A stretch of 24,158 bases of DNA from an uncultured Bacteroidales bacterium (GCA_945837185.1 CAMAMZ010000007.1:1-24158); one strand, 5' to 3'. Positions 1 through 8,424 are shown, numbered from the stretch's first letter. The notes: a model not told the origin generated them from the sequence alone. Program-made: numbers and translations.

Positions 1-28
1 CCTGTCAGAAACACAAACTATAAAAGAT

Positions 29-2125
29 ATGAAGAACAAGTATTTTCTTACCCTTTTACTATGCCTTGCTGTAGCAATGGCATTTGCACGTCCTGTACGT
101 GTGGCCTGTGTGGGTAACAGCATCACCTATGGTGCAGGCATTGCCAATCGTGAAAAGAACAGTTATCCAGCCCAATTGCAATACTATTTGGGGGCAGACT
201 ATGAGGTGCGCAATTTCGGTGTGTCAGGCTGCACCCTGCTGAGCAAAGGCGATGCACCATACATCCAGACAGCAGCATACAAACAATCGCTGGCTTTTGC
301 ACCCGATGTAGTGCTCATCAAATTAGGTACCAACGACTCGAAGCCGCAAAACATTTGTCATGTGGATGCTTATAAGGAGGAACTTCGCCAACTGGTACGC
401 ACCTACCGAAGTCTGGCCTCACAGCCCCGCGTGGTGCTACTCACCCCACTTCGTTGTTTTTTGAAAGATAAGAATACTATCAACGAAAGCCGCATACGCA
501 GGCAAATCGCACCCCTCATTCAACAAATAGCCTATGAAGAGCATGTAGAGGTAATCGATTTGCAACGTATCATGGGTAAGGGTTGGGACAGGTCGCTCCT
601 GCCCGACCGTCTGCATCCTTCTGCCATTGGAGCAGGACGAATGGCACGCTATATCGGTGAAGTGTTGCTCACACCACGTGCGACCACACCCCAGGTGACA
701 CTTCCTAAGGGCAAGTCGTTTAACTTTTATGGTCATCGGGGTGTTGAATTCACGATGGATGGACAAGTATCTTGTCGCTTAGTAGCACCCCTTCAGGCAG
801 CTAAAGGACATCCATGGGTGCTCCGCGCACGCTTCTGGGGGCATGAGCCACAAACCGACATTGCTCTTTTAGAGCGTGGCTTCCATATTGCCTACTGCGA
901 TGTGGCCGACCTTTACGGTTCGCCCAAAGCCGTAAAGCGATGGGATGCCTTCTATAAACAGATGACCGCACTCGGCTTGAACAAAAAGGTAGGACTTGAA
1001 GGTATGAGTCGTGGAGGTCTTATCGTTTATAACTGGGCAGCCCGTCATCCCAAACAGGTGGCCTGCATTTATGCCGATGCTCCTGTGATGGATTTGAAGA
1101 GCTGGCCTATGGGAAAGGGTAAAGGCATAGGCTCCAACGACGATGTAACACGCATGCTTACAGCCTATGGATGGACTTCAGAGGCAGAGGCGCTGAAATG
1201 GAAAGGCAATCCTATAAATCAGGTGCGTCGCGTAAAGAACATTCCTATGCTTCATGTGGTAGGTACCGCTGACGATGTGGTTCCCGTGGCCGAGAACACA
1301 GCTATCTTTGCCAGTGGGCTGAACAAGGTGGGCGTAGAACTGCCTGTGATAAACAAAGAAGGGGTAGGACATCATCCCCACTCACTCTTTAACCCGACGG
1401 AGATTATTCGTTTTTTCCTCAAAGCCTACAACCTTTATATCAATCCTTGCACCCATGCCGTTTGCGGCAATGAATACCGCATGGCAGCAGGCTGGACAAA
1501 AGGATCGGAATGGCATACGGTGGCACAAGACATTGCAGAAACGCTGCAAGGCAGGCAGGTAGACTGGCTCTGGCTGGGAAACTCCATCACGCAGGGTTTG
1601 GGTGGCGAAAGGAAAAGAGTTACCAACAAACCCGGCAAGGCCATTGGCGACAAACTCATGGGTGCAGGCAAGTGGGAGACAGCCGGCATCTCTGGCGACC
1701 GAACCGAATATTTGCTTTGGCGTGTGCAAACAGGAGCTTACGATGCCTGCAACCCCAAGCATGTGGTGGTTACCATCGGCATCAACAACTATTTTGACGC
1801 TGACGAGCCTTCAGACGTGGCCGAGGGCATTCGTGCCGTAGCAGAAGCAGCCAAGCAACACTTCCCTACAGCAACCATTCATGTAGCGGGATTGCTTCCG
1901 GCCGGATTGACAGCAGCACATCCCATGCGTATATATTATAATAAGGTGAGAAAAGCGCTCAATGCCATGCGCTGGAAAGGCTTTGACTATATAGACGTGA
2001 CCGACTGGTTCGTAGGCGACGATGGCAACATGCGGCCTCATCTATATAACGGCGATGGCATTCACCTTTCAACCCAAGGTTATGAGGAATGGTGTTCCCG
2101 TATGATGGAACACGCCACCCGTTAA
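29..2125 (+). CDS. Secreted three-module hydrolase: SGNH esterase, alpha/beta hydrolase, SGNH esterase
   Basis: The 698-residue protein starts with a signal peptide (about residues 1-20, ending AMAFA). Three enzyme modules follow. Module 1 (about 22-215) is an SGNH/GDSL hydrolase with GNS at 29-31, GTND at 100-103 and DRLH at 193-196, giving Ser31 and Asp193/His196. Module 2 (about 230-470) looks like an alpha/beta hydrolase: nucleophile elbow GMSRG at 325-329 (Ser327), a TADD acid segment at 413-416 and a histidine at 448/449. Module 3 (about 510-698) is a second SGNH hydrolase with GNS at 517-519, GIN at 584-586 and DGIH at 676-679. All three catalytic sets look intact. SGNH and alpha/beta hydrolases of this kind in Bacteroidales often remove acetyl or other acyl groups from polysaccharides, and I infer that role here; the substrate is unknown. 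The gene ends 24 bases from the convergent kbl stop, with no clear hairpin between them. Module calls are firm, substrate is not. Confidence 0.85.
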   Translation: MKNKYFLTLLLCLAVAMAFARPVRVACVGNSITYGAGIANREKNSYPAQLQYYLGADYEVRNFGVSGCTLLSKGDAPYIQTAAYKQSLAFAPDVVLIKLGTNDSKPQNICHVDAYKEELRQLVRTYRSLASQPRVVLLTPLRCFLKDKNTINESRIRRQIAPLIQQIAYEEHVEVIDLQRIMGKGWDRSLLPDRLHPSAIGAGRMARYIGEVLLTPRATTPQVTLPKGKSFNFYGHRGVEFTMDGQVSCRLVAPLQAAKGHPWVLRARFWGHEPQTDIALLERGFHIAYCDVADLYGSPKAVKRWDAFYKQMTALGLNKKVGLEGMSRGGLIVYNWAARHPKQVACIYADAPVMDLKSWPMGKGKGIGSNDDVTRMLTAYGWTSEAEALKWKGNPINQVRRVKNIPMLHVVGTADDVVPVAENTAIFASGLNKVGVELPVINKEGVGHHPHSLFNPTEIIRFFLKAYNLYINPCTHAVCGNEYRMAAGWTKGSEWHTVAQDIAETLQGRQVDWLWLGNSITQGLGGERKRVTNKPGKAIGDKLMGAGKWETAGISGDRTEYLLWRVQTGAYDACNPKHVVVTIGINNYFDADEPSDVAEGIRAVAEAAKQHFPTATIHVAGLLPAGLTAAHPMRIYYNKVRKALNAMRWKGFDYIDVTDWFVGDDGNMRPHLYNGDGIHLSTQGYEEWCSRMMEHATR

Positions 2126-2149
2126 TGCCATCGCCTTATAAAACGGAAA

Positions 2150-3337
2150 TTATTTCAGCACACCCAACTCGCGACCAATCTTGATAAATGCTGCTATGCA
2201 GCGGTCTAATTGCTCGCGGGTATGGGCTGCGGAAAGTTGTACACGAATGCGCGCCTCACCTTTGGGAACAACCGGATAATAGAATCCTGTTACATAGATT
2301 CCTTCTTCGAGCAAACGGTTGGCATAACGTTGAGAGAGAGGCGCATCGTAAAGCATCACCGCACAGATGGCACTCTGCGTAGGTTTGATGTCAAAGCCTG
2401 CAGCCAGCATCTTGTCACGGAAATAATTGACATTCTCTACCAAACGGTCGTGAAGAGCCGTATCTTCCTCCATCATCTTGAATACCTCTAAACTGGCTCC
2501 AATAATAGCTGGAGCAAGCGAATTGGAGAAGAGATAAGGACGACTGCTCTGACGCAGCATGTCGATAATTTCCTTGCGACCGGTAGTAAAGCCACCCAAA
2601 GCACCACCAAACGATTTGCCCAAGGTGCCTGTATAGATATCCACACGGTCATAAGTGCCACACAACTCACTCACACCATGCCCTGTAGCACCTACCACAC
2701 CGGCAGAGTGTGACTCGTCGACCATGACAAGGGCATCATATTTCTCGGCCAAATCACAAATCTTGTCCATAGGAGCCACATTACCATCCATCGAGAATAC
2801 ACCATCGGTGCAAATCAAACGGAAACGCTGGGCTTGGGCCTCCTGCAGGCAACGCTCCAACTCTTCCATATTCGCATTGGCATAGCGGTAGCGCTTGGCC
2901 TTGCAAAGGCGCACACCATCGATGATGGAAGCATGATTCAAGGCATCAGAGATAATGGCATCTTCTTCGGTGAGGATGGCACCAAAGAGACCTCCGTTGG
3001 CATCAAAGCAAGCTGCGTAAAGAATGGTATCCTCGGTATGGAAATAGGCTGAAATGGCCTTCTCTAATTCTTTATGAGCATCCTGTGTGCCACAGATAAA
3101 GCGCACGGACGACATGCCGAAGCCTCTACGGTCCATCATCCGTTTGGCTCCCTCTATGAGACGAGGATGGTTGGAAAGCCCTAAATAGTTATTGGCACAA
3201 AAGTTCAATACTTCCTTACCCTTCACCTGAATGGCTGCGCCTTGCGGACTTTCGATGATTCGTTCTTCTTTGTAAAGACCTGCCTGCTTCAGACTCTCTA
3301 AAGCATCGCAGAGATGCTGTTTCATGTTACCGTACAT
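2150..3337 (-). CDS. kbl: Glycine C-acetyltransferase (2-amino-3-ketobutyrate CoA ligase)
   Basis: This PLP-dependent enzyme cleaves 2-amino-3-oxobutyrate with CoA to glycine and acetyl-CoA, the second step of threonine breakdown by the dehydrogenase route. The 395 residues match the usual family length. Visible marks of the alpha-oxoamine synthase family are the N-terminal stretch YKEERII near 22-28, NNYLGLS at 49-55, VDESHSAG at 206-213 with Asp207 and His210 for the cofactor, and TGTLGKSFGGALGG with the Schiff-base Lys241. The C-terminal part carries the expected RIRVQLSAAHT motif. Starting at MYGN aligns the N terminus with known Kbl proteins, so I keep the longest start. The gene is divergent from the threonine dehydrogenase at 3523, which makes the reaction. 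The 8-amino-7-oxononanoate synthase BioF is the main alternative, but the sequence details and the neighbour favour Kbl. Confidence 0.95.
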   Translation of the reverse strand: MYGNMKQHLCDALESLKQAGLYKEERIIESPQGAAIQVKGKEVLNFCANNYLGLSNHPRLIEGAKRMMDRRGFGMSSVRFICGTQDAHKELEKAISAYFHTEDTILYAACFDANGGLFGAILTEEDAIISDALNHASIIDGVRLCKAKRYRYANANMEELERCLQEAQAQRFRLICTDGVFSMDGNVAPMDKICDLAEKYDALVMVDESHSAGVVGATGHGVSELCGTYDRVDIYTGTLGKSFGGALGGFTTGRKEIIDMLRQSSRPYLFSNSLAPAIIGASLEVFKMMEEDTALHDRLVENVNYFRDKMLAAGFDIKPTQSAICAVMLYDAPLSQRYANRLLEEGIYVTGFYYPVVPKGEARIRVQLSAAHTREQLDRCIAAFIKIGRELGVLK

Positions 3338-3365
3338 ATTTTTAAGTTTTTAGTGTTCTGGATTA

Positions 3366-3373
3366 CAAAATAA
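3366..3373 (-). promoter_or_regulatory. Possible -7 box for kbl
   Basis: On the minus strand this reads TTATTTTG, one base off the Bacteroidetes consensus TAnnTTTG, 28 bases upstream of the kbl start. No well-spaced -33 TTG is visible. The same octamer precedes the divergent tdh gene. Confidence 0.35.
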
Positions 3374-3480
3374 GAGAATATTTTCCACAATTGCCATGAA
3401 TTAAATGTTATTATTGTTTAAACCCTGCTGTTTTTTCCCTATTTAACGGTTCTTTTGATGACATTTTGAAAAAAAAACGT

Positions 3481-3488
3481 TTATTTTG
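3481..3488 (+). promoter_or_regulatory. Possible -7 box for the threonine dehydrogenase gene
   Basis: TTATTTTG followed by CA lies 34 bases before the ATG at 3523. It is one mismatch from TAnnTTTG. Upstream TTG triplets at 3455 and 3466 give poor spacing (23 and 12 nt), so the call is tentative. Confidence 0.35.
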
Positions 3489-3522
3489 CAGCAATAATCA
3501 ACTACGACTATAAACAATAAAC

Positions 3523-4473
3523 ATGAAAACAATCTTAGTTATTGGATCTACGGGACAAATAGGCTCAGAGCTTACCAGAGAATTGAGAACCATTTATGGA
3601 GGAGACCACGTCGTGGCAGGTTACATTCAAGGAGCAGCGCCCAAAGGCGAATTACTGGAAGGCGGCCCTGCTGCCATTGCTGATGTAACTGACCCTATCG
3701 GTATTGCCAATGTCGTAAAGCATTACAAGGTCGACACCATCTACAATCTGGCAGCCCTGCTGTCGGTAGTGGCAGAATCAAAACCCAGATTGGCTTGGAA
3801 GATAGGCATTGATGGTTTGTGGAATATATTAGAGGTGGCGCGGGAATGCGGTTGCGCGGTGTTCACACCCAGTTCCATAGGCTCCTTCGGAGCTACTACG
3901 CCCCATGACATGACTCCTCAAGATACGATACAACGCCCACGCACCATCTACGGCATTTCAAAAGTTACTACCGAGCTATTGAGCGACTATTACCATTTGA
4001 AATATGGTGTAGACACACGCTCCGTACGTTTCCCCGGTGTCATCTCCTATATGACACCTCCCGGTGGTGGCACCACCGACTATGCGGTAGACATCTATTA
4101 TGCTGCGGTAAGAGGCGAACGCTTTGTTTGCCCTATTCAAGCCGGCACGCTGATGGACATGATTTACATGCCCGATGCCTTGAAAGCGTCTATCCAGCTG
4201 ATGGAAGCCAATCCCGACAGACTGGTACACCGCAACGCCTTTAACATTGCATCGCTCAGCTTCGGCCCCGAAACCATCTTTGCTGCCATCAAGAAATACA
4301 AACCAGAGTTTGAAATGACGTATGAGGTAGATGCTCTCAAACAGAGTATTGCTGACAGTTGGCCAGACAGGATGGACGATAGCTGTGCGCGCACGGAATG
4401 GGACTGGCATCCTGACTATGATTTGGATGCCATGACACAAGACATGTTAGAAAAACTCAGCTTGAAACTATAA
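3523..4473 (+). CDS. L-threonine 3-dehydrogenase, short-chain (epimerase-like) type
   Basis: The 316-residue protein is an extended short-chain dehydrogenase of the NAD-dependent epimerase family. It has the Rossmann motif GSTGQIG at 8-14, an NLAA segment at 75-78, TPSSIGSFG at 115-123 and the catalytic YxxxK with Tyr143 and Lys147. Features typical of the UDP-galactose-epimerase-like threonine dehydrogenases are SVRFPGVISY after the active site, the glycine-rich PPGGGTTDYAVDIYY segment and the NIASLSF region. The reaction is L-threonine plus NAD+ to 2-amino-3-oxobutyrate, which is then used by Kbl, encoded divergently at 2150-3337. That neighbour is strong support. The gene ends 17 bases before the convergent NigD-like gene, with a shared hairpin across the junction. 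The alternative, a sugar-nucleotide epimerase, is unlikely given this context. Confidence 0.9.
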   Translation: MKTILVIGSTGQIGSELTRELRTIYGGDHVVAGYIQGAAPKGELLEGGPAAIADVTDPIGIANVVKHYKVDTIYNLAALLSVVAESKPRLAWKIGIDGLWNILEVARECGCAVFTPSSIGSFGATTPHDMTPQDTIQRPRTIYGISKVTTELLSDYYHLKYGVDTRSVRFPGVISYMTPPGGGTTDYAVDIYYAAVRGERFVCPIQAGTLMDMIYMPDALKASIQLMEANPDRLVHRNAFNIASLSFGPETIFAAIKKYKPEFEMTYEVDALKQSIADSWPDRMDDSCARTEWDWHPDYDLDAMTQDMLEKLSLKL

Positions 4474-4480
4474 TCAAAGG

Positions 4481-4517
4481 CAAGGCGAGGTCAGAATTCC
4501 TTGATGACCTCGCCTTG
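4481..4517. terminator. Perfect 13-bp hairpin between convergent genes
   Basis: CAAGGCGAGGTCA (4481-4493) is exactly complementary to TGACCTCGCCTTG (4505-4517), with an 11-base loop. It sits between the tdh stop and the last codons of the NigD-like gene, so one arm encodes that protein's C-terminal residues. Neither side has a strong T-tract, so it may act as a weak two-way terminator or as a 3' stabilising hairpin. Confidence 0.6.
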
Positions 4518-5153
4518 GTATGTTGGGATATGCAGGATGAGGTTTGCGCTTCTTACCTCCTCACCGAGCGGAATGCTCATATAACCGAATGCGGTGTAAT
4601 ATTGAGGCACATCCCGTTGGTCATGGAGCAGGTAACAATGCACGGCACTAACCGTTTCGCCTTGCCACAAAGTGTCGCAGCGCAAGCCGATACTTTGCTT
4701 TGTGGTTTGTCCGTCGGTCTGCACACCTGTTTTTACGGCATAGCCAATATTCAGATAATTGCCACGTGTTCCTATCCAGGCACTCTCAAAGAGCAAAGGA
4801 TCTTGGCGTAGGGTATCAGGACGCAATGTATATAAAGGGCGCAGCACCATGACCTGCGACAGACTTCGGGGCACCACCTTCGATTCACCTTCCTTGTAAT
4901 CATAATACAGCAAAGCCCGATAGGCTGAATCGACCACCGTTACCCATTTTGCCGATATAGCGGGAGCAAGTTGTAGTGCCACCCCCTCATCGGTCAACGC
5001 CTTGTCGACCTTGCCTTGTTCACTTGCTGACACTTCAACAAAGTCGGCACGCAGATAGGAATAGGGGCCATCGCCCGTATCATACGTTTCCGAGTCGCAA
5101 CTTATGCCCAGCATAAGCACGCTACACAACAACCCTACCCATCCTTTCTTCAT
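4491..5153 (-). CDS. NigD-like lipoprotein
   Basis: The 220-residue protein begins with a lipoprotein signal: a basic start, a hydrophobic stretch and the lipobox LGISC with the lipidated cysteine at residue 19. The mature part has the YDTGDGPYSYLRADF stretch and later WIGTRGNYLNIGY, both resembling the NigD-like family of Bacteroidales, named after a gene in a Bacteroides bacteriocin cluster. Its molecular function is not known. It is probably attached to a membrane facing the periplasm or cell surface. Its ATG overlaps the stop codon of the upstream acyltransferase (ATGA, 5150-5153), so translation of the two is probably coupled and it is the last gene of the envelope cluster. There is no bacteriocin gene nearby, so the family name should not be taken as function. 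Confidence 0.75.
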   Translation of the reverse strand: MKKGWVGLLCSVLMLGISCDSETYDTGDGPYSYLRADFVEVSASEQGKVDKALTDEGVALQLAPAISAKWVTVVDSAYRALLYYDYKEGESKVVPRSLSQVMVLRPLYTLRPDTLRQDPLLFESAWIGTRGNYLNIGYAVKTGVQTDGQTTKQSIGLRCDTLWQGETVSAVHCYLLHDQRDVPQYYTAFGYMSIPLGEEVRSANLILHIPTYQGEVIKEF

Positions 5154-6295
5154 ATTGCCAGATGGTTAATGGCCGGATTGGCATACATCGTGAGCATACG
5201 TTCGCGTAAGAACGCCTCATCCTTCTCCGGCAAAGTGATTTTGGCCAGTTGCCCTTCGAGATAAGTCACAAACGACGCCTTCTCCTCTGCCGTGTACTGA
5301 CTGCCATACGCATCATTGCCCCGCAGCAAGTCGAGTGCCACATAATTGCACGGATAAAGTTGGTAATGGGCATGGATTTCACGGTCGATATGCGCTGCGA
5401 TGACACCAAACACCTCTGTTTTGGGAATATCGGGACGCAAAGCAGCAAGGAAGTCATCGATACAAGGTGCACAATGGTAATGGATGCGTCCCTTATAGCC
5501 CATGATACCAGTCTGCATGCTGATGACATCGTCCATAGGACCCTTTTTCCATGCCGGATTGTCACGACGCAGCTGGAACTCCTGCGCTTTGAGGAAATCG
5601 CATGGGTCATACTCATAACTGATTGCCAAAGGCACAATGTGCAACTGACGCAGACGATCTACAATGCTTCCTTCTCCTCCCATCACCATCATTTTAAGAA
5701 TGGCTTCCTGGGTGCGGTCGTTGCTGTCTTTGGCACGACCTTCACGCTGCGCTATCCAGATATTATCTTTCTTCTCTTCAATCACGAAATGCATATATGC
5801 CGACAAGCGTTTGCTTGCCATCAGCATCTCACGCATGGAAAGGGCACGCTCTACGATAAACGACTTGTTGACACGCACCAAATCCTTCACCCATGGCAGT
5901 TTCAGCAGGTTATCGCCAATAGCTATCTCGCAGGTTGTATCAAACCCGGAGTCGATGAGCAACACATCGAGCAAGGCCGAATCGAGCACGATGTCGCGAT
6001 GGTTACTCACGAAAGTATAATTCCTGCGGTTGTCAACCTGTGTGATATCAATATCGCAGCCCTTGCTCTGCTTCTGGAGCAACTGCTTGAGGAATCCGTA
6101 ACAGAAAGTTTTCTGAAACTCCAGATTGGTGCTGCACGCTTTCATTTTCTGGGCAATGGCCTCCATAGGCACACCCGGATACAAGTAGGCTACCACCTGT
6201 TGAAACTGTGTGTTGGCCAACAGTCGGTCGAACACTTGCGGCAATTCATGAGGCTCAAAGGGCCTGATAGGGTCAAATTGTGAAGGGATGTTCAT
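5150..6295 (-). CDS. Glycerol acyltransferase-like protein (PlsC/GPAT superfamily)
   Basis: The 381-residue protein resembles Bacteroidetes proteins annotated as 1-acyl-glycerol-3-phosphate acyltransferases. The key motif is VSNHRDIVLDS at 96-106. His99 is present, but the next aspartates are Asp101 and Asp105. The classical HX4D spacing is therefore not exact: it is HX5D, or Asp101 substitutes. Downstream stretches WIAQREGRAKDSNDRTQ (motif III-like, EGR) and IVPLAISYEYDPCD (motif IV-like, P before a hydrophobic strand) fit the superfamily. No signal peptide or strong membrane helix is visible. It would transfer fatty acyl groups to a glycerol-phosphate type acceptor in phospholipid or lipid synthesis; the exact acceptor is unknown. 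It lies 6 bases after ddl and overlaps the lipoprotein gene by 4 bases, so it is part of one transcript. Confidence 0.75.
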   Translation of the reverse strand: MNIPSQFDPIRPFEPHELPQVFDRLLANTQFQQVVAYLYPGVPMEAIAQKMKACSTNLEFQKTFCYGFLKQLLQKQSKGCDIDITQVDNRRNYTFVSNHRDIVLDSALLDVLLIDSGFDTTCEIAIGDNLLKLPWVKDLVRVNKSFIVERALSMREMLMASKRLSAYMHFVIEEKKDNIWIAQREGRAKDSNDRTQEAILKMMVMGGEGSIVDRLRQLHIVPLAISYEYDPCDFLKAQEFQLRRDNPAWKKGPMDDVISMQTGIMGYKGRIHYHCAPCIDDFLAALRPDIPKTEVFGVIAAHIDREIHAHYQLYPCNYVALDLLRGNDAYGSQYTAEEKASFVTYLEGQLAKITLPEKDEAFLRERMLTMYANPAINHLAI

Positions 6296-6301
6296 AAGGG
6301 C

Positions 6302-7300
6302 TTATTTAAACTGGTTTTCGACGATGTCAGTAAGAACGTCTGTGATATTCAATCCTGCTGCGCGCACTTGCTGCGGAATGAAGCTGGTAACGGTCATGCC
6401 AGGTGTGGTATTCACCTCAAGCATGTTTATCTTGTCGTTGCCCTCTTCATCCTTTGTGATGATATAATCGATGCGGATAATACCATTGCAATGCAGGATA
6501 TCATAAATGCGACTTGTTTCTTCGGCTACACGCTTTGCCGTTTCAGGGGCAATACGTGCGGGCGTAATCTCCTGCACCTGTCCGTTGTATTTGGCATCGT
6601 AATCGAAGAACTCGTTTTTCGTTACCACCTCGGTAGCCGGGAGCACAACCGCCTTGTCGCGTGTCTTGTATACGCCAATTGAGATTTCCGTTCCCTGCAT
6701 ATATTGTTCCACCATAACCTCATTGCTTTCCATAAAGGCAACCCTGAGAGCAGGTGCCAACTGGTCGGCATTTTTCACTTTCGAAACGCCAAAGCTGGAA
6801 CCGTCGGCAGCAGGTTTTACGAAGCAAGGCATACCGATTCTTGCCTCTATGGCTTCCTCATCTACCTCATCATCGCGACGCAGCAATATGCTGTCGGCCA
6901 CATTGACACCAAATCCACGAAGATAGTTGTTGAGCACATATTTGTCGAATGTCATGGCTTCCACCAACACCCCACTGGTAGAATAAGGCACATGCAGCAA
7001 ATCAAAATAACCCTGCATAATACCGTTCTCACCCGGTGTTCCGTGAATGGTGATATATGCGTAGTCGAAAACCACAGCCTTTCCATTGAGCATGAACGAG
7101 AAGTCGTTCTTATCTATCCTTACCCTTTCATTGTTGTCAAGATTCACATACCAGTCTTGGTCACGCACGTCCACAAGATAGACATTATAACGCACCTTGT
7201 CGAAAAAAGAGTACAACCCCTGTGCCGAGCGCAGAGAAACATCGTGCTCTGATGAATCGCCACCGCAGACGATGGCAATATTCCTCTTCAATTCCTTCAT
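6302..7300 (-). CDS. ddl: D-alanine--D-alanine ligase
   Basis: This cytoplasmic ATP-grasp enzyme joins two D-alanines to make the terminal dipeptide of peptidoglycan precursors. The 332 residues show the family motifs: CGGDSSEHDVS at 12-22 with the first-subsite Glu18, HGTPGENG at 86-93, the ATP-binding KPAADGSSFGVSKV region at 162-175, the omega-loop FFDYDAKY at 231-238 and the metal/ATP loop MLEVNTTPGMT at 293-303. The tyrosine-rich omega loop fits a true D-Ala:D-Ala ligase rather than a D-Ala:D-Lac type. Its upstream neighbour, the pseudouridine synthase gene, ends 20 bases before it, and the acyltransferase gene begins 6 bases after it, so it is mid-operon in an envelope-themed cluster. 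Confidence 0.97.
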   Translation of the reverse strand: MKELKRNIAIVCGGDSSEHDVSLRSAQGLYSFFDKVRYNVYLVDVRDQDWYVNLDNNERVRIDKNDFSFMLNGKAVVFDYAYITIHGTPGENGIMQGYFDLLHVPYSTSGVLVEAMTFDKYVLNNYLRGFGVNVADSILLRRDDEVDEEAIEARIGMPCFVKPAADGSSFGVSKVKNADQLAPALRVAFMESNEVMVEQYMQGTEISIGVYKTRDKAVVLPATEVVTKNEFFDYDAKYNGQVQEITPARIAPETAKRVAEETSRIYDILHCNGIIRIDYIITKDEEGNDKINMLEVNTTPGMTVTSFIPQQVRAAGLNITDVLTDIVENQFK

Positions 7301-7320
7301 TGTTTGACTATGTATTAATA

Positions 7321-8415
7321 TTAATTATCTTCAAAAGTATCTATTGTTGTTCCATTGATGAACACACGCCACTTGGCTATCAACGCAGCTAAATCGTCGG
7401 GGAGTGGTGATGTGAAGTCCATTTGTTTGCCTGTTATAGGATGTACGAATCCTAAGGTCTTTGCATGGAGAGCCTGCCGCGAACAGAGTTTGAAACAGTT
7501 TTGGATAAAAGCCTTATAGGTAGCACTTCGGTTGCCCCGCAAAATCTCCATACCGCCATAACGTTCGTCAGCGAAAAGCGGATGCCCGATATGGCGCATG
7601 TGGGCACGTATCTGGTGCGTACGTCCTGTCTCCAACACACATTCCACCAAGGTTACATATCCAAACCTTTCCAGCACTCTATAGTGTGTGACGGCCGGCT
7701 TGCCGATATCCGAATCAGGGTCAAACACACACATCCGCAACCTGTCCTTAGGGTCTCTTCCGATATTTCCCTCTATACGCCCCTCTTCTTCCACAATGTT
7801 TCCCCACACCAAGGCACAATAGGAACGGTGTGTCGTCTTATTGAAGAACTGCAGTCCGAGGTGGGTTTTGGCATCCGGTGTCTTGGCCACCACCAAGAGG
7901 CCGCTGGTATCTTTATCTATGCGATGCACCAATCCCACCTCTGGGTCGTTGGGATCAAAACCTTTCACATCTCTCAGATGCCATGCGATGGCATTGACCA
8001 TGGTGCCGTGGAAGTTGCCTACTCCTGGATGAACAACCAGTCCAGCAGGTTTGTCGACAACCATCAAGGCCTCATCTTCATACACCACAGGGAGGGGGAT
8101 ATCTTCGGCTACGATGGTAGTGTCATGACGAGGGCGGTCAAGCATGAGGGTAACGATATCTCCCGGTCGCACCTTATAGTTGCTCTTTACAGGTCGGTCG
8201 TTGACATGCACAAATCCTGCATCGGCAGCCTTTTGTATACGGTTGCGACTGGAATGCTGCATCTTCTCGCACATGAATTTATCAACGCGTAGAGGTTCCT
8301 GTCCCGCGTCTGCCACAAACCGGAAATGTTCGTAGAGTTCCTGCTCTTCCTCAGCCAATTCCTGTACTTCCAACTCGTCTTCTTCTCTCATCTTATCCTT
8401 CTTGCTTTGTAACAT
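7321..8415 (-). CDS. RluA-family pseudouridine synthase (RluD-like)
   Basis: The enzyme converts selected uridines of rRNA to pseudouridine. The 364 residues have an acidic N-terminal tail (about 1-30), an S4 RNA-binding domain (about 40-95, with VDKFMCEKM and SSRNRIQKAADAGFVHVN) and the catalytic domain. The signature HRIDKDTSGLLVVAK starts at His164, with catalytic Asp167, and VECVLETGRTHQIRAH follows as the second conserved block. The S4 domain and overall length make it RluD-like (23S rRNA helix 69), but RluC-type specificity cannot be excluded. An alternative start at Met9 (8391) would remove a lysine-rich leader; neither has a clear ribosome binding site. It is the second gene of the minus-strand cluster, 76 bases after the PASTA gene. 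Confidence 0.92.
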   Translation of the reverse strand: MLQSKKDKMREEDELEVQELAEEEQELYEHFRFVADAGQEPLRVDKFMCEKMQHSSRNRIQKAADAGFVHVNDRPVKSNYKVRPGDIVTLMLDRPRHDTTIVAEDIPLPVVYEDEALMVVDKPAGLVVHPGVGNFHGTMVNAIAWHLRDVKGFDPNDPEVGLVHRIDKDTSGLLVVAKTPDAKTHLGLQFFNKTTHRSYCALVWGNIVEEEGRIEGNIGRDPKDRLRMCVFDPDSDIGKPAVTHYRVLERFGYVTLVECVLETGRTHQIRAHMRHIGHPLFADERYGGMEILRGNRSATYKAFIQNCFKLCSRQALHAKTLGFVHPITGKQMDFTSPLPDDLAALIAKWRVFINGTTIDTFEDN

Positions 8416-8424
8416 CTGTTCGTT

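Noticed and set aside
4491..5153. Bacteriocin immunity or production role for the NigD-like gene
   Set aside because: The family name comes from a Bacteroides bacteriocin cluster, but no peptide, transporter or protease gene of such a cluster is present here; the neighbours are envelope and housekeeping genes.
5249..6283. 344-codon open frame on the + strand opposite the acyltransferase gene
   Set aside because: It is a shadow of a real gene with recognisable motifs; its own sequence is rich in His, Cys and Ile and has no family features or promoter.
7465..8292. 275-codon open frame on the + strand opposite the pseudouridine synthase gene
   Set aside because: It is antisense to a gene with a complete RluA signature and has no domain, leader or promoter of its own.
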